Shown: positions 13,002-24,300 of the stretch, piece by piece
Layout of the letters: the number at the start of each line of letters is the position of its first letter
Numbering within the stretch: position 1 is the first letter of the stretch
Notes under the pieces: model-generated
What the model was told of the DNA's origin: nothing
Database searches by the model: none
Seen by the model: only the letters and a program-made list of their open reading frames with translations
Position numbers and translations under genes: made by a program
NCBI GenBank assembly: GCA_037176885.1
Contig: JAWWNJ010000024.1
Coordinates: 1,736,001-1,800,000, forward strand
Length of the DNA: 64,000 bases
Direction of reading: 5' to 3'
From: Favolaschia claudopus
Taxonomy: Eukaryota; Basidiomycota; Agaricomycetes; Agaricales; Mycenaceae

Positions 13002-15725
13002 ATGTCGCTCCGCAACAGCATACCCCGGCCACAAGCAAGGGCCGCACCTAACAAAAAAAGTGAGTGGATGTCATGATCATCGCAAACAAGCAGATACTGA
13101 CGAACCATTTCTGCCAGACAGCACCGCCGAGCGATATGAGTCGACGCGACGTCAGTACATAATTCATAGAAGAAGCACTTCCATTAGCTCACCAGTCTGC
13201 AGCTCAACGCGATGCGAAGACCAAAGCTTACGAAAATCCAGGTGAGATTCGGTATTCTTAGAATTTTGAGGAACTAACCGTGACGTGTACTTCAGTCTGG
13301 GAAGGTGCAGCCCCTCGAGGGCCCAAGTCAAAAGTTCAAGCAGCCGCGCCTACGACCCAGGCAGAAGATACGTCCGCAGGCACCAGTAGAAAAAGAACCG
13401 CTTCGACGGTTGTGCAGTCAACAAAGCTCAAGGCTCTCAAAAAGACAGATGCAGGTGTGTCGCAGGACGTAGAGATGGAGGTCGGCTCCGAGCCCAAGTC
13501 AGGTATCATTCTGATTGAATCGTGCCGACGAATACTTAATCTCATTCTCAGGACGTGCGCGCCGTTCCGTGCGGCGTGTTGACTCGGACCCGGAGAGCGA
13601 AATTGAGTTTGAGGATACTCCACCGCCTCCTACGAAAAGATCTGTCGCGTCCAAACCGGCAGCAAAGAAAGCCCAGCAAGTTGTCGACGACGAGGCCCAG
13701 GAAGATGACGGCAACGCTGACAACTCATTCGAAGAGGAAGAAGAGGCGGGTGTTGATGGTGACGAGGATGACGACGAGGTCATCGATAACGGCGACGAGG
13801 ACCTTGAAGGTCTGGGGCCAGCAGCGCTTCATCGGCAGCTTGAGGACGAAGTGAGTCATCGCATTGAAGACCGATGTAACGCGTGACTGTCACATTCTCA
13901 CTTTTCTTCTCAGACTCCACAATGGACGACCATCGACGAGGACGATGCTTGGCGCCGTCGGGCTCATTCTCGCTCGTCAAGTCGAGCCTCTTTCGTCTCA
14001 GCTCCACTTAGTGTCCCCGAGTCCCACGTGGACTTCTCCGATGACGAGCCTCAAGCCCAGGACAACAACCTCCCACTGGCCGAGTCCGAAGATGAATCTG
14101 ACCCTAACATGAAGGCGGGTCTCGCTGGTCTTCGCACAGCCCACAGTCACGCACCACCAGCAAAGCCTCAGCCAAAGTCAAAGGCCTCTGCGCAGACTGC
14201 AGTGAGTAATCTCTTTTTGATGTATACACCCACCTGATTTGCGTCTTACAGGCTACCAGTACTCGCCCGCTGATCAGCGACGGCGATCAGGAAGCCCAGG
14301 TGCGTCGTCTACACTAAACCTACTACATACACCGATGTCTTTTGCGGCATAGCCGCCAGCAAAGGTGGCTGCTCGGAAAGCCAAAGGGAAAGCCAAGGAG
14401 AAGGGTCAGAGTGTTCGCAACCAAAAGCGAGTCGACATGGAGGTGCGTTTATTGTTTACTGCTCTATTATCTCATCGCTCACCACGGCGGGCTCAGCTGG
14501 CGTCGTGGACTGATCGCTCGCCTGCGGAGCAACCCCCCAAAGTCAAGATGAAACCAGCTCAACGCGTGAAGCAAGAAGAGGCCGCTCCGTCTCTTGTGCC
14601 GCCTTCACCCAGCATCGAATTGATCCCAAATGGCCACGGACGATACAATCTGAAGGACCAGCCTCGCGATGTGGTGCGCATCTTCCATAGTGCTTTGCTT
14701 TATTTCTTCGGCGACATCGCGCGCGAGCACGCGCTCCCGGGCATTGATAAGCGCACGGAGTTCGCAACTAATGCTCTACTTTGCGCGGCGGACGATCTTT
14801 CTCTCCCTCGGATCGCTGAGAGAGTGAATAATGATATGGACTATCGCATGGCGCTGATCACCCTCGTGAGTTTTCATTCGTGCCGATTATGATAGCTTTA
14901 TTCATCATCTTTCCAGCTTACTGCGCGCCTCAGTACTTTCCGCGGCAACGTCAAGGATGCTGCAGTAGCCTCTCTATATGGCATGTACAAGGTCCAGAAC
15001 GGCTGCGGTGATCGTGTTGCGGGGCTCCTCAAAGGCCAGACATTCATTTATCAAGTAAAACCTGATGTACGTTGCCGACACCTACTCCCGTGTCCCGTGG
15101 CTGATCTTTCGACAGCATATTGATCTGGCTACGCATGTTGTCACGGTACGGATTGTATCTGTTCACTCGTTCACTGCTAATGTCACCTCAGCCGGGGAAA
15201 CCCAATTATAGCAAGCCCTTCATGCATCCGGCGGTTGGGACTGTTCTTGCCCATTTTTTCAAGGGCCGGGGCAATGACAGCTTTGGCAGCCGCATCGAGA
15301 ACTTGCTCCCTCGTAACAAAGACACCGACGAGATTGAGCTTCCGAAGGCAATGATCGCTCTCGCTTGTACTGCGGTGTGTCATTTCCTTTGTATATGATC
15401 ATGTCTGATGTTCCTGCTTTAGATCTGGAGCGCACTGTCCGATTGGGCAACCGGTACACACATCCACTCTGATTTCGAAGGCAGCAAGGTCCTCGACAAT
15501 TATCAAACCCATATCACCGTCCTCGACATGTTAGCCGGGAAGCCAGCAAAGTATCAGGAGATGATGGACTTCCTCGTCCAAGCTGCAACGTGAGTGCTCT
15601 CAGATCAATGTGCATCAATACTCATAGCACGGTGTAGGACGAACTCGACATTCTCCGGCGCGAAAGCGGCAACTGCGTCCCAAATGCAGCAGGATGCTTT
15701 GGCGATGTTGGACATTGAAGACTAA
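13002..15725 (+). CDS. DUF6532 domain protein, probable transposon passenger
   Basis: A gene of about twelve exons starts MSLRNSIPRPQARA and ends at TAA 15723-15725. The N-terminal 350 residues are disordered, basic and acidic by turns (for example KPAAKKAQQVVDDEAQ and a long DE tract at 13680-13800). They contain nuclear-localisation-like KAKGKAKEKG. The C-terminal 300 residues match the DUF6532 pattern. It runs from DVVRIFHSALLYFFGD through FATNALLCAADD, FRGNVKDAAV, FMHPAVGTVLAHFFKG and ELPKAMIALACTAIWSAL to DNYQTHITVLDML. DUF6532 has no known biochemical role. A nuclear, DNA-associated role is only inferred from the basic tails and the transposon setting. The pairing with a Plavaka transposase inside shared termini suggests it is an element-encoded accessory protein. 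Confidence 0.8.
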
Positions 15726-16131
15726 TTGTTTATAATAATCTCTCGGACATCTACTATGCGATCCGCTCTCTCTTTTCCGCCGTTGTTTCAACTCCTCTAC
15801 CTGCTCTACTCTCCTTTAATCACTCTATCTTCTGTCTATAGTCTTACCCGCTCTCCTTGACACTCGTACATAATCTCGCCGTACCATATACTCATCTTTA
15901 ATCTGAATATAGTTCCTTTTCTTGTAAACAAAGTGTGAAATAACGCGACAATCTTCTTCAAATTGCTGCCAAATTGCACGTATTTCACGATAATAGTCGA
16001 TAATTGTCGACAAATTACTGCCAAGATTATCGGACCTTCGGAATCTGATAATCCTCCAAATATCACCAATTGGCGCCAATTGTCACCAATTACTGACAAT
16101 TGCCAATTTGGGGTTTTCCTGATGGTTGTGA

Positions 16132-16474
16132 ATGGAAGAACGCAGAAAGAACGAGCAACAAGTTGCCAACAACGGGCAACAACGAGTCCAGCAAGCTCGC
16201 GAGTCCAAAGCCTTTGAGTGCAAAGTTTGGGCTACGAGCTCTTATTCGGCGCCAATTGGTGCCAAACTCAGCAGAGAATGGACTCGAAATCTGAGCCGCG
16301 TTGAACGTTTAGGACAAGTCGAGTCGAGCCGATATTTGGGCGGCGATATCATCGTCGTTGGTGACAACGCAGCGTTAGCCGTAGAGCCGACTATCCCATT
16401 CCCACGCTCTTTGTCTTCCACAAACAACGACCTGCTCGTCAACGCCGACGTCGACGACCGTCGGATGATGTACT
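16132..16474 (+). pseudogene. 5' part of a reading frame interrupted by the giant element
   Basis: An open frame from ATG 16132 runs without stop to the insertion point at 16474. If the 26.7-kb element and one ACT copy are removed, codon TGG is rebuilt across the joint. The frame then continues 39 more codons to TAA at 43305-43307. The protein (about 154 residues) is unfamiliar. The frame begins only 8 bp after the Plavaka terminus, so its true start may be elsewhere. A 39-codon run without stop has roughly a one in seven chance of occurring by accident, so this is supporting rather than decisive evidence. Confidence 0.4.
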
Positions 16475-17036
16475 CACACCGGAAAAAACAAAATTTTAAT
16501 ATAGTCAAAAACGCCCCTCAAATGGGCTCAATTTAGTACAACATTTGTAACGAGAGTAAAGGAAAACATTTATATTGTACCAAAAGACACTCGAAATGGT
16601 AAGAATTTAGCGTACATAATAGAGCAAAGGCAATGGAGGCCATTTAAGTGACGCCAAAAGCTGCGTGAAAAGGGAAGGATTTGGAGGCAGTTTTAGGCAG
16701 CCTCAAAGGAGACCATTGAGCCATTGCCAAAAGGCGTCCCAAATTGGCGAAATTTGGGGTCGCTTTTAGGCAAAGCACAAAGGAGCCCTTTTAGCGCGTC
16801 TGAAAGCAACCCCAAATGGTTAGCATTTGGAACGCCTTTCAGACGCTCTAAAAGGCGAGCATTTAGGAAACGCCAAAAGGCGTCCCAAATGGGCACCATT
16901 TGGCGACCGTTTTAGGTAAGCCCAAAAGTGGCACAATTGATTTTTCTAAATGTTCGTCGAAATGGAGCCCTTTTAGGCATACCCCAGGGTACACCCTGAG
17001 GTGCACCTCCGGGTAGTACCCGCGGGTGCACCTCGC
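16475..17036 (+). repeat. Left 562-bp terminal inverted repeat of the giant element
   Basis: It starts CACACCGGAAAAAACAAAAT and ends GGTGCACCTCGC. Internally it is a mosaic of short motifs in both orientations (CCAAATGG, AGCATTTGG, CTAAAAGGCG, AACGCCAAAAGGCGTCCC) spaced tens of bases apart. The inner 80 bp hold back-to-back palindromes (GAGGTGCACCTC, GGGTAGTACCC). The copy at 42621-43182 has the same length in inverted orientation and differs by scattered substitutions. It has no coding potential. Confidence 0.85.
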
Positions 17037-17870
17037 TGATTCACGGCTCAACGGAAAGGGAGGCGGGAGATAGTCAGTCATATTTTCATGAAATTTACAT
17101 CAAGATCAAAGCATTGCTACTGTAGTAAGATGTCTTCGCGATGTCGACAGAGAAGGCGAGAAATTGCACTATGGGCAACTCGTCAGTGGAGGTAACGCGC
17201 TGGAAGAAGTCAGCGCGAACATCGAAAACAGAGCGGAGACGGACCTTCGCAAAGACGTTGATGTCGATGCTGAAGGGCTGATGCAGAGAAGACTGATGAC
17301 GAGAATCCATGGGGCAGCCTTGATCGAGGACGGCGTTGTGAGTAGGTCTATACTTATCTGCTTGTCCTTAGAGTGAGAAGAGATTCCTGCTGTTGGGGTG
17401 GAGGAAAACGGCACACCTGTTGACTGATAGAGTTGCTCAACCTGTACCTTACGCTGCACTCGATAAGAATGTAGATGGACGCGGCAACTACCTGCGAGAA
17501 TCCTCGTTAGAGACCATGAGAGGACTAAACAAGAAATGTACGAAAACCCAGTTTGAAAGAGCGACGACAACAAAGATGGTGTATATCGGATGTGGACGTC
17601 GACGCGAGTAGACACGAGGCTCGCCGGGGGTGTAGGGGCGCAGACGAGGAGGCGGCGGCGAGCCTGTGATCGTGGGTCGTTGGCAACGATGCGCGGAGCT
17701 CTCGGAGAGTAGTGTACGAGGCGGACGTCGATGCATCGATAGCGGCGGGTGAGACGATGCACTTGAAGCGTGCGTTGTTATGACGATGCGCCTGTCGACG
17801 GCAGCCTTCCCCGTCCTAACTACCGCTCTTCCCATCCCACCTCCTCATCTTCTCCCCCTTCACCCACCCT
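17037..17870 (-). pseudogene. Captured gene fragments in the left arm, unassigned
   Basis: The minus strand has several coding-like stretches without a consistent joined model. One (17300-17100) reads HQPFSIDINVFAKVRLRSVFDVRADFFQRV. Another (17590-17490) includes a hydrophobic run, IYTIFVVVALSNWVFVHFLF. This DNA has no counterpart at the mirror position in the right arm, so it looks like an arm-specific insertion or captured host exons. The parent gene is not recognised. Confidence 0.35.
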
Positions 17871-17873
17871 CAC

Positions 17874-18447
17874 TCAACCAACATACGTCGCCGGACAACC
17901 CTTCACCCTCCCCGCGCCCAACCCCATTCCATCATCCTCATTCGAATACATCACCGCCCCTTCCCTACTCCTCCTCCCCTCGCGGCTCGCCTCCAACCGC
18001 GCCACGTGTTCGCGAAGCACAGTCGCTTCCGTTTCGAGGGAGGTGAGACGCCAGGCGAGCTCGGTCTGCGCTGTGTGGTTTGTGGATGTCGGGTGGGGTT
18101 TGTGTGTGGGTTTGCGGTTGAATGGGTTGGATGAGGAAGAGTGAGGAGAACGGGTGCGTAGACAGAAGAGCACCCCGCCGAGGACGACGAGCGAGGCGGC
18201 GATGCTCGCGCCGACAGAGGCGGCTATCGCTATGACAGTGGTGCTGTTGTCGCTGGAGCCGGACGCGGGGACGCCGAGGACGGTAGAAGTAGCAGTAGCT
18301 ATAAACGAGGACGCGGATGCGGTGGGTAGGTCGGATGACATGACCAGATCGGACGCAGATGCAGACGAGACAGCGGAAGGGGGGAAGGAGGAGGCGTTGA
18401 TGAAGCCGGAGCGAGTGCCGTACCCTGAAGAAGGCGCCGGGCTGCTA
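17874..18447 (-). pseudogene. Fragment of a Ser/Thr-rich single-pass membrane protein
   Basis: Reading on the minus strand from about 18447, a Ser/Ala/Thr-rich segment (SSSPAPSSGYGTRSG onward) leads into a 25-residue membrane helix (VIAIAASVGASIAASLVVLGGVLF) split here only for description. A cytoplasmic tail follows, with a short coiled-coil stretch (LAWRLTSLETEATVLREHVARLE), and ends at 17874. This is the usual layout of small basidiomycete plasma-membrane proteins of the mid2-like type. An in-frame TGA lies just upstream, so the 5' exons are missing or need an intron I cannot place. It is probably a captured 3' exon. The DNA from 18450 to 19228 holds nothing firm. Confidence 0.45.
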
Positions 18448-19228
18448 GATTGTGCGCTTCAGGAGCTTGCACGCGCCGGGGAAGGTTAAGCGGTTGAATA
18501 GTTGACACGAATAGAGGATGCCGAGCACGGGTGTCCGCGAGATTTGTGCCAGTGAAGGAAGGGGTTGGAGAGTCGTCAAGCTCTGTTTGGAGGTTAGTAT
18601 GGAGAAAGATTGAAACGAAAGCGAAGACAGGAAAGGAAGAGATGCAACGTAGAAGAGATGGAGGAGAGACGGATACAAGGGGAAAGAGGGGAGAGAAAAA
18701 GAAAAAAGGGATCGAGAATCGAAACTCACAATCCCCTAACCGTACTCTTGTACACAAACGTCTCCGCGTTCAGCCAGATCACCGTGCACCCATCCCAGCA
18801 CTCACCGCGCCAGCGACACTCTCTATCTTGGCCCATCGTCGCGAAGCTTCTTGATCGCGAGAAAATACAGCGGAACGCATATAGGAATCAGTCGAACGAG
18901 GATGTTCTTGTGCGACTGGGAAGAGGGACGAGCAGGGACGGGACAGTTGATTGTGAAGAGGGATGTGGAATTCGATCGGAGCGATGTGGTAGGAGGAGAC
19001 AAGTTGTTGTCGTCGATTGTTTGTATGCAGGACCGACACCGCCGCTTCGGTATTGGACGTGCGAGTATAGTCATAGACACGCCGACCGAGCGCGCAAGCA
19101 AACTCGCGCAGTTTTCCGCGCTTCGTGCAGGACGTCCTCAACGCCACCGGCAACATCTCGCTCGTCCTCTTCTGAATCGATCGAAACTATAGACTCGAAA
19201 ACAGTGGGGCTATCTTCGTCGTGCGACT

Positions 19229-19848
19229 ATGGCCTACAATCCCAGAAAGATGCCGAAGCGTGCCCCATCGCTAGAACGCGCCTTTCGGCGAATGTATGAA
19301 TTTTTTTCACATACGTCGGCATCGGGATTCACTTTCACAGTCGGTGCCTTGGACCCAGGCAACAGCAAAGGGCGCTCGTCAAGCACAAGCACGATCTCCC
19401 GTACTTGCGCGAAGGTGAAGGTTACATTTATTGGACTGCTCAACTGCCAGCCAAAGTCGTACACGGTCAAAAACTTCAACAAATCCAAGCTGAGCTGATC
19501 ATGAAGTGGGGGGAGAGTACCCGACTGACGGGAAGACAAGAAGACTATCGTCGGTGCGAGACCGGACGAATACAAATGTGGATTGGGGCTGTTCATGTCG
19601 AGAGGCGTCTGCTGACTGGTGAGTGTGGGCCGATTGTTCCAAAAAACATCCCGATGTTTTCAGCAGAGCGCATGATTCATCTCGAATTGGCAGCGAGAGG
19701 GTACAGGCGTGTAAGATTCGTCGACCCGTGCGGGTGCGGGCGTCGGCATCGGGAATACGTATACATGGGTTCAGGCTCATTCGCTGACATGGAGAGTGTC
19801 ATGCGGCAGTGCTTGAGGGAGGTAGGTGAACCGGATGCGCAAATGTGA
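19229..19848 (+). CDS. GIY-YIG nuclease-like protein (T5orf172 type), left-arm copy
   Basis: Three exons: ATG 19229 to about 19299 (ends CGGCGAAT before GTATGAAT), about 19353-19618, and about 19665-19848. They encode about 180 residues. Key motifs in order are EGEGYIYWTAQ (the GIY-like strand), ELIMKWGESTRLTGRQEDY (the YIG-like strand with conserved Arg), ERMIHLELAARGYRR (the catalytic Glu helix) and CGCGRRHREYVY (a Cys/His cluster typical of fungal T5orf172/MUG113-type proteins). These point to a GIY-YIG fold endonuclease or DNA-binding protein. No stop or frameshift interrupts the spliced frame. An inverted paralogue at 39690-40312 shares about 70% of residues and the same two intron positions. 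The start could lie upstream, since residues before the ATG (LRRAT in this copy, VRRAN in the other) also look similar. Confidence 0.7.
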
Positions 19849-19859
19849 GTGATATCAGG

Positions 19860-20980
19860 GAGATTTCGGTGTCACAGCGAATCCAAGCGTTTCTACAGGA
19901 AAACCTTGCGTCCCCGCCGACGAGGGGCCGCATATGCTCGAAGATGATACTGCTGTCGGATAGCTGGAAATTTTGGCGCGACTTGAGTTCAGGTCGAATG
20001 TATATATAAGTGAATCGAATGTTGTGTAAGGCCCTCAAGCGTTGTTCAAATGGCGAACAAATTGTCGATATTGATTCTAATCCCACGAAACATGAGTCCT
20101 AAGCATGGATTCCCCTACGTATACCTGCATCTCAATGAGCGAGGGCGTTCTATTTGGAGATACGCAAACTCACCTATTCTCTCAATTCCCGCCAACGGCG
20201 GAGCAAAGGAGTGAGTGTTTGAACGTTGAAGCTCGCAGCTGCCGATATCAGAGTGTTAATACAAGAGAGATTTTACTGGGGAGGGTACGAAAGTCACCTG
20301 AGCTCGCAAGGTACCCGCACCACCAAAAATGGATGAGAATTCAAGGCAGCGCAGGAGGATGTTCCCACAGCACTTATTCAACTCCTCCTGGAGCGGCTAG
20401 GGATCAACTTCAAAGGAGATTGAGAACGAGCTCGAGTGTGTCGGCGGTGGCTGTGCTTACCTTGTTGGCGAGGAGGGTCAGAGAAAATGTCAAGAAGGAA
20501 AACCATAAGTTTCGAATGTTATACGGGCGAGGCATATAGATTCTGCGAACACATGAGAGTTGGTACTTGGCTCGGAGAGGCGAAAACAAACCATGCTGCG
20601 AGCGAATCTAAATCTTCTCAGTGATTGGCCGCGTTTCGAGGGGGTTGACCACCACACTGACAAGAAACAAGCGGCTGGAGAATCTAGATTTGCGTTCGTG
20701 AACATGAGAATCAAAAGAGGAGGAGAGACAGGAACAAACCTCAAAAATCAAGGCAAGGAGGTCATTGATATGAGGGTGACTTCTGTACCTGAGTCGGACC
20801 CAACTAGAGGTTCGAAAATTCACGTAGTCACTGTATTGTACGGAATGAGCGTATGCATACGCAAGACCAGGCAGGCTGAAACGAACCTTCAAAGAATGAC
20901 CGGACGACAGAGTTTCGGTGGGACCACATGTTGCTTCGTGATGAGTGAAGCGTATTGGCGAGGTGATCCAGCGGATTGAG
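19860..20980 (-). other. Conserved arm block next to GIY-YIG gene, left copy
   Basis: About 1.1 kb downstream of the nuclease gene is matched, inverted, by 37.66-38.78 kb in the right arm. The landmarks are GGTGCGGGTACCTTGCGAGC (in reverse), CACAGCCACCGCCGA, and a minus-strand reading SHPHINDLLALIFE before a GTTTGTTCCTG donor-like site. Intron-like boundaries are preserved in both arms, so a small multi-exon gene on the minus strand here is possible (exon with SCQCGGQPPRNA). I could not build an uninterrupted model in either arm. Confidence 0.45.
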
Positions 20981-21044
20981 AAACTATTTGGATTTAAATG
21001 AGGCCTCACGGAGGCGGATATGGCAAGAAATGCCAGGAAACCAG

Positions 21045-21204
21045 GCGATTTACACCAGGCGGGTCAATGAGCGGGTACCATTCTGTGACGGCGCAGAAAG
21101 GGCGGAAAAGCCGTCAGAGGCATCGAGCGATCTACACTCGAGTATATATGGTCGTCTGGTGGGCGTAGAGGATGTCCACCGGCACACTGGCGATCTACAC
21201 CAGG
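21045..21204 (+). repeat. Subterminal-type motif cluster A (3 copies)
   Basis: GCGATTTACACCAGGC (21045-21060), GCGATCTACACTCG (21127-21140) and GGCGATCTACACCAGG (21189-21204) share the core CGATYTACAC. They lie between the transposase 3' end and the GIY-YIG arm. Just outside is GTCACATGTGACTGACCCGCC (21246-21266 region). The cluster is repeated, inverted, at 37438-37600. Short repeated motifs of this kind near CACTA ends are usually transposase-binding sites. Confidence 0.6.
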
Positions 21205-21369
21205 TGGCGGAGGTCAAGGAATACCTGAACCCTGTCACGTCTTGTCACATGTGACTGACCCGCCGTTTTTGGTCACGCAAAAAACGATTCAGACAGTAAA
21301 ATTTGCATGTTCATCGAGAGAGAATACAAGGAATACGACTACGCTGATACTATACAAAATAATGTGACA

Positions 21370-24300
21370 TCAATAACGTCCACGAAGATTTCCAAACCCC
21401 ACCGCACCAGCTATCAACTCAAATGATTCGTCTACCCGCAATCCTCCTCATTGCCTCAAAACTTCGGGTTGTCAGTACGAGTAGATACATTAGAAAGAAA
21501 ATCAACATACCCTAGATAAATCTAATACAACTGCACGCTCGCCTGAGAATTTGAAGCGCGCGTAGTGCCCTATCACTTTATCAGGGTCAACCTCGACAGT
21601 CGACTCAGACATCCTCGACGAGTACGTGCGAGCCGGGAAATGAGGAAACGGTAGAAAAGGATCAGGAGAGTTTGGGGGCAACGGTTCCTGAGTTTCAATG
21701 ATAAATTGCACCTGGTCTGTCGCCGGATCCAACACCTGTATCTTCACGATGCTCCCGAAGACAGTGTTGTTCCCCTCGTCTGAGAAAGAAACGAGACTGT
21801 TCCCAAGGTGTGTGCTCGCCCGGGAAAAGTGCATCCCTGCGTGATTGTGGTGTGCCTTCTCCTTTCTGTCTGAGGGCTCCGACCCCAAATCTTTGCGAGA
21901 TTCACCCCTCTTGACAACGAACATGGTATACAGGCGGAAAAACTGTCGGACGAGCTCAGGGCAATCCTTGCGAGCAAACCACCGCCTCAGATTTGCGTTG
22001 CGCATCCATGTCTTGGCGACAGTTATTTCATGTTCACCTGTTCGATGGAAACAAGCCAAGGTCGGTCAGAGGGTGTATACGTTTCGAAGAAAAAGGTTGC
22101 GACTCACCTCCAACATGGCTGTTGCTGTTGATTTTTTGCAGAATGCCAATGAGCTGTTCGGTCGGGAAGCACCACCATCCCGGAACGGGGCCCCAAAGGT
22201 GCAGAAAATCATACATGTGGAAGGCCATATGTATGGCCGTCTTCTTATGGTGATAGGAGGTATGAGGATGACATGCGTGTAGCTTTTCGACCCATGTCTT
22301 GATGAAATTCCTAAGCGTCTCAGAGCGTTCGTCGGACGAGCCGAAGCGACTGATGATAGTTGCGGCCTGAACAAGTGCCATACCATGCTCGAGAAGTTCG
22401 GGTTTCTGAGATTTGACGGCCCATAGAATCACAAGAGCAATACCAAGGTATATTGTGGCGAGTAACCGCCATTCATCCGCCTTGAGAGAACCCGCCCCTT
22501 TTTCTCCATAATTTTTGGGAACATGATTGATCCAAGCGGGTGTCGTGGTGTCGCGAATAACTTCTTGAATAAAGCGAAAGCTGACCAAGTCAATGGCTCT
22601 TTCCGGCACGATCTTGTCTGGGTCACAAAGAGGCTTCGTGAGGCGCTAGACATTGAGATGAGACCAGGAAAATTATTTCGTTCATTGGAAACTTACCCAC
22701 TCCACGAGGAGTTCAGCTAAATGAATTCTCTGAACCAGGTCGAGATAATCTCCCCTTGTACATGTTTCTGGGTCATACTCAAAATCTTTATTGATCTTCG
22801 TGGGCATACGCTGGAGCGTCGCAGGATTCCCCTTCTTCCCCTTGGACTGTACTGGTCGTTCAGGCAGCTCCAAAGGTAGGGTTTTTGGCAACTCCAGTGT
22901 CCAACAGACGAAGCGCAGGGCGGGTTTAGACTTTCCCGCGAGCATATTCGTCAGTTTTTCTTCGGTCAAGGAGTCGTCTGTAGCAGTTTTGCCGCCCGCT
23001 TTGCGATTAGAGGTACCTTGATCCTCATCAACCCCGTCGACATCCATGGCGAAGTCCTCGCCGGCGTCCACATTTTCAGACGTGGTGTCACGAAATTGAC
23101 GAACAAGAAGCTTATAAATGTCGAGAATATCTTTTTCGTTCGTTGAGTTCAATGGTTTTTCGTTCGCGTTCACTCCAGATTTAGGGATTTCAGTGTCAAG
23201 GGTGGCAAAGTCATATTCATAGGCTGGCGCGGTTTTTGTTATGTTGGCCGCATCGGCAAGATTGATCTCAAGGACTTCACGACAATAATACTGCACCCAA
23301 CGTTCATAAATGGTATGCATAGGATCCGCGATGAGTGACCGAGTCGGATCCCAGTAGGGCAGCCTCCACATTTCTGACCAGCGAAGTCCATGTTTTTCGA
23401 AAAGCTTTGCCTGCTGCCCTGTTGTATCGGCATCACGCCAGGCTTCAGCATGGCTCCGGAGCTTGTCCTTATCTCGTTTCGTCCAGTCTTCGAAATTGGT
23501 GTTGTATACAGTACTCCGACCTTGACAATTACAGCAAGTACAGTAAATGTTGGCATTGTGAGCTGCAGCTCCAGCAAGCTGGCGTGCAGCTGGTAAATCA
23601 TTGACGGCAAGGACGATGGCAAGGTCTGCGACACGACCAGTGGTAGGTTCGCTGGCAGTTGAGGAGAAGTGTATACCCCGCTCCCATCCCTGCAGGGCCG
23701 GTTCAATTATGGTCCGTATAAATGGATTCATTCCAATGAGGTGGGGTGACGCGGGCCCTGGAATTATGCAAATATACACATTCTCGGGGGCGTGGCGAAC
23801 GGAAATGAGAGGAAGATTCAGACAGTATAGGTAGAGAAGTCCAATTGAATTCGAATTCGAACGCTTTCTGCTGCCAAACGGGGGGAAGAAATCCAAGCTT
23901 ATGGCAAAAGCCAGGCGCATACGCTTCCCTGGGCGTTTGATGAAGAGTTCAATTCCATCGCGATCCTTGAACTCGCGGAGGAACTCAGCCTGAAATACAT
24001 CACCAACGAAGTCATAGTCTTTCATCTCTTCATTGAGCGCTTTATCACAGGCGTCATCAAGCATTTTCTCAGTTTCTGGATTAGAAAGAAGACGAGCGAT
24101 GTAGTCGAGGAAGCAAGGCGAAAGGAATGGCTTGATGGGGTGCAGCGCGGTTTTGCCCTCCTTCAACAATGGTGTGCCACAAACCGACCGACCCTGTTTC
24201 CCAACGATCATATTGTTGCACTGGGCAGGCCAAGTAGGATCCGAAGATGTAGAAAGGGGGGTAGGAGCATAGAGTTCATGGCATGAGGGACACGTTGCGT

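Larger units (their letters stand above)
9526..16124. mobile_element. Plavaka (KDZ) transposon carrying a DUF6532 gene
   Basis: The ends share the inverted terminal motif CATCAGGAAAA (9526 inward; reverse complement ending at 16124). The inner flanks on both sides are rich in short ATTATC, GATAATT and CAATTGG repeats (9545-9660 and 15960-16115), as expected of subterminal transposase sites. Between them lie only two genes, divergently transcribed: a Plavaka transposase (minus) and a DUF6532 protein (plus). No clean target-site duplication is visible (left flank TTCGT, right flank GTTGT), so the exact ends are provisional. Confidence 0.65.

Noticed and set aside
16475..17036. The 562-bp repeat as an independent small transposon
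   Set aside because: Neither copy has a matching short duplication at its inner edge (GCTGA and GTTGG). The ACT match exists only between the two outer edges.
18610..19299. 229-codon plus-strand frame next to the GIY-YIG gene
   Set aside because: It is very rich in Arg, Lys and Glu, overlaps frames on both strands and is not conserved in the right arm except where the nuclease exon begins.
22791..23834. Plus-strand frames within the CACTA transposase
   Set aside because: They are antisense to exons with clear transposase motifs.
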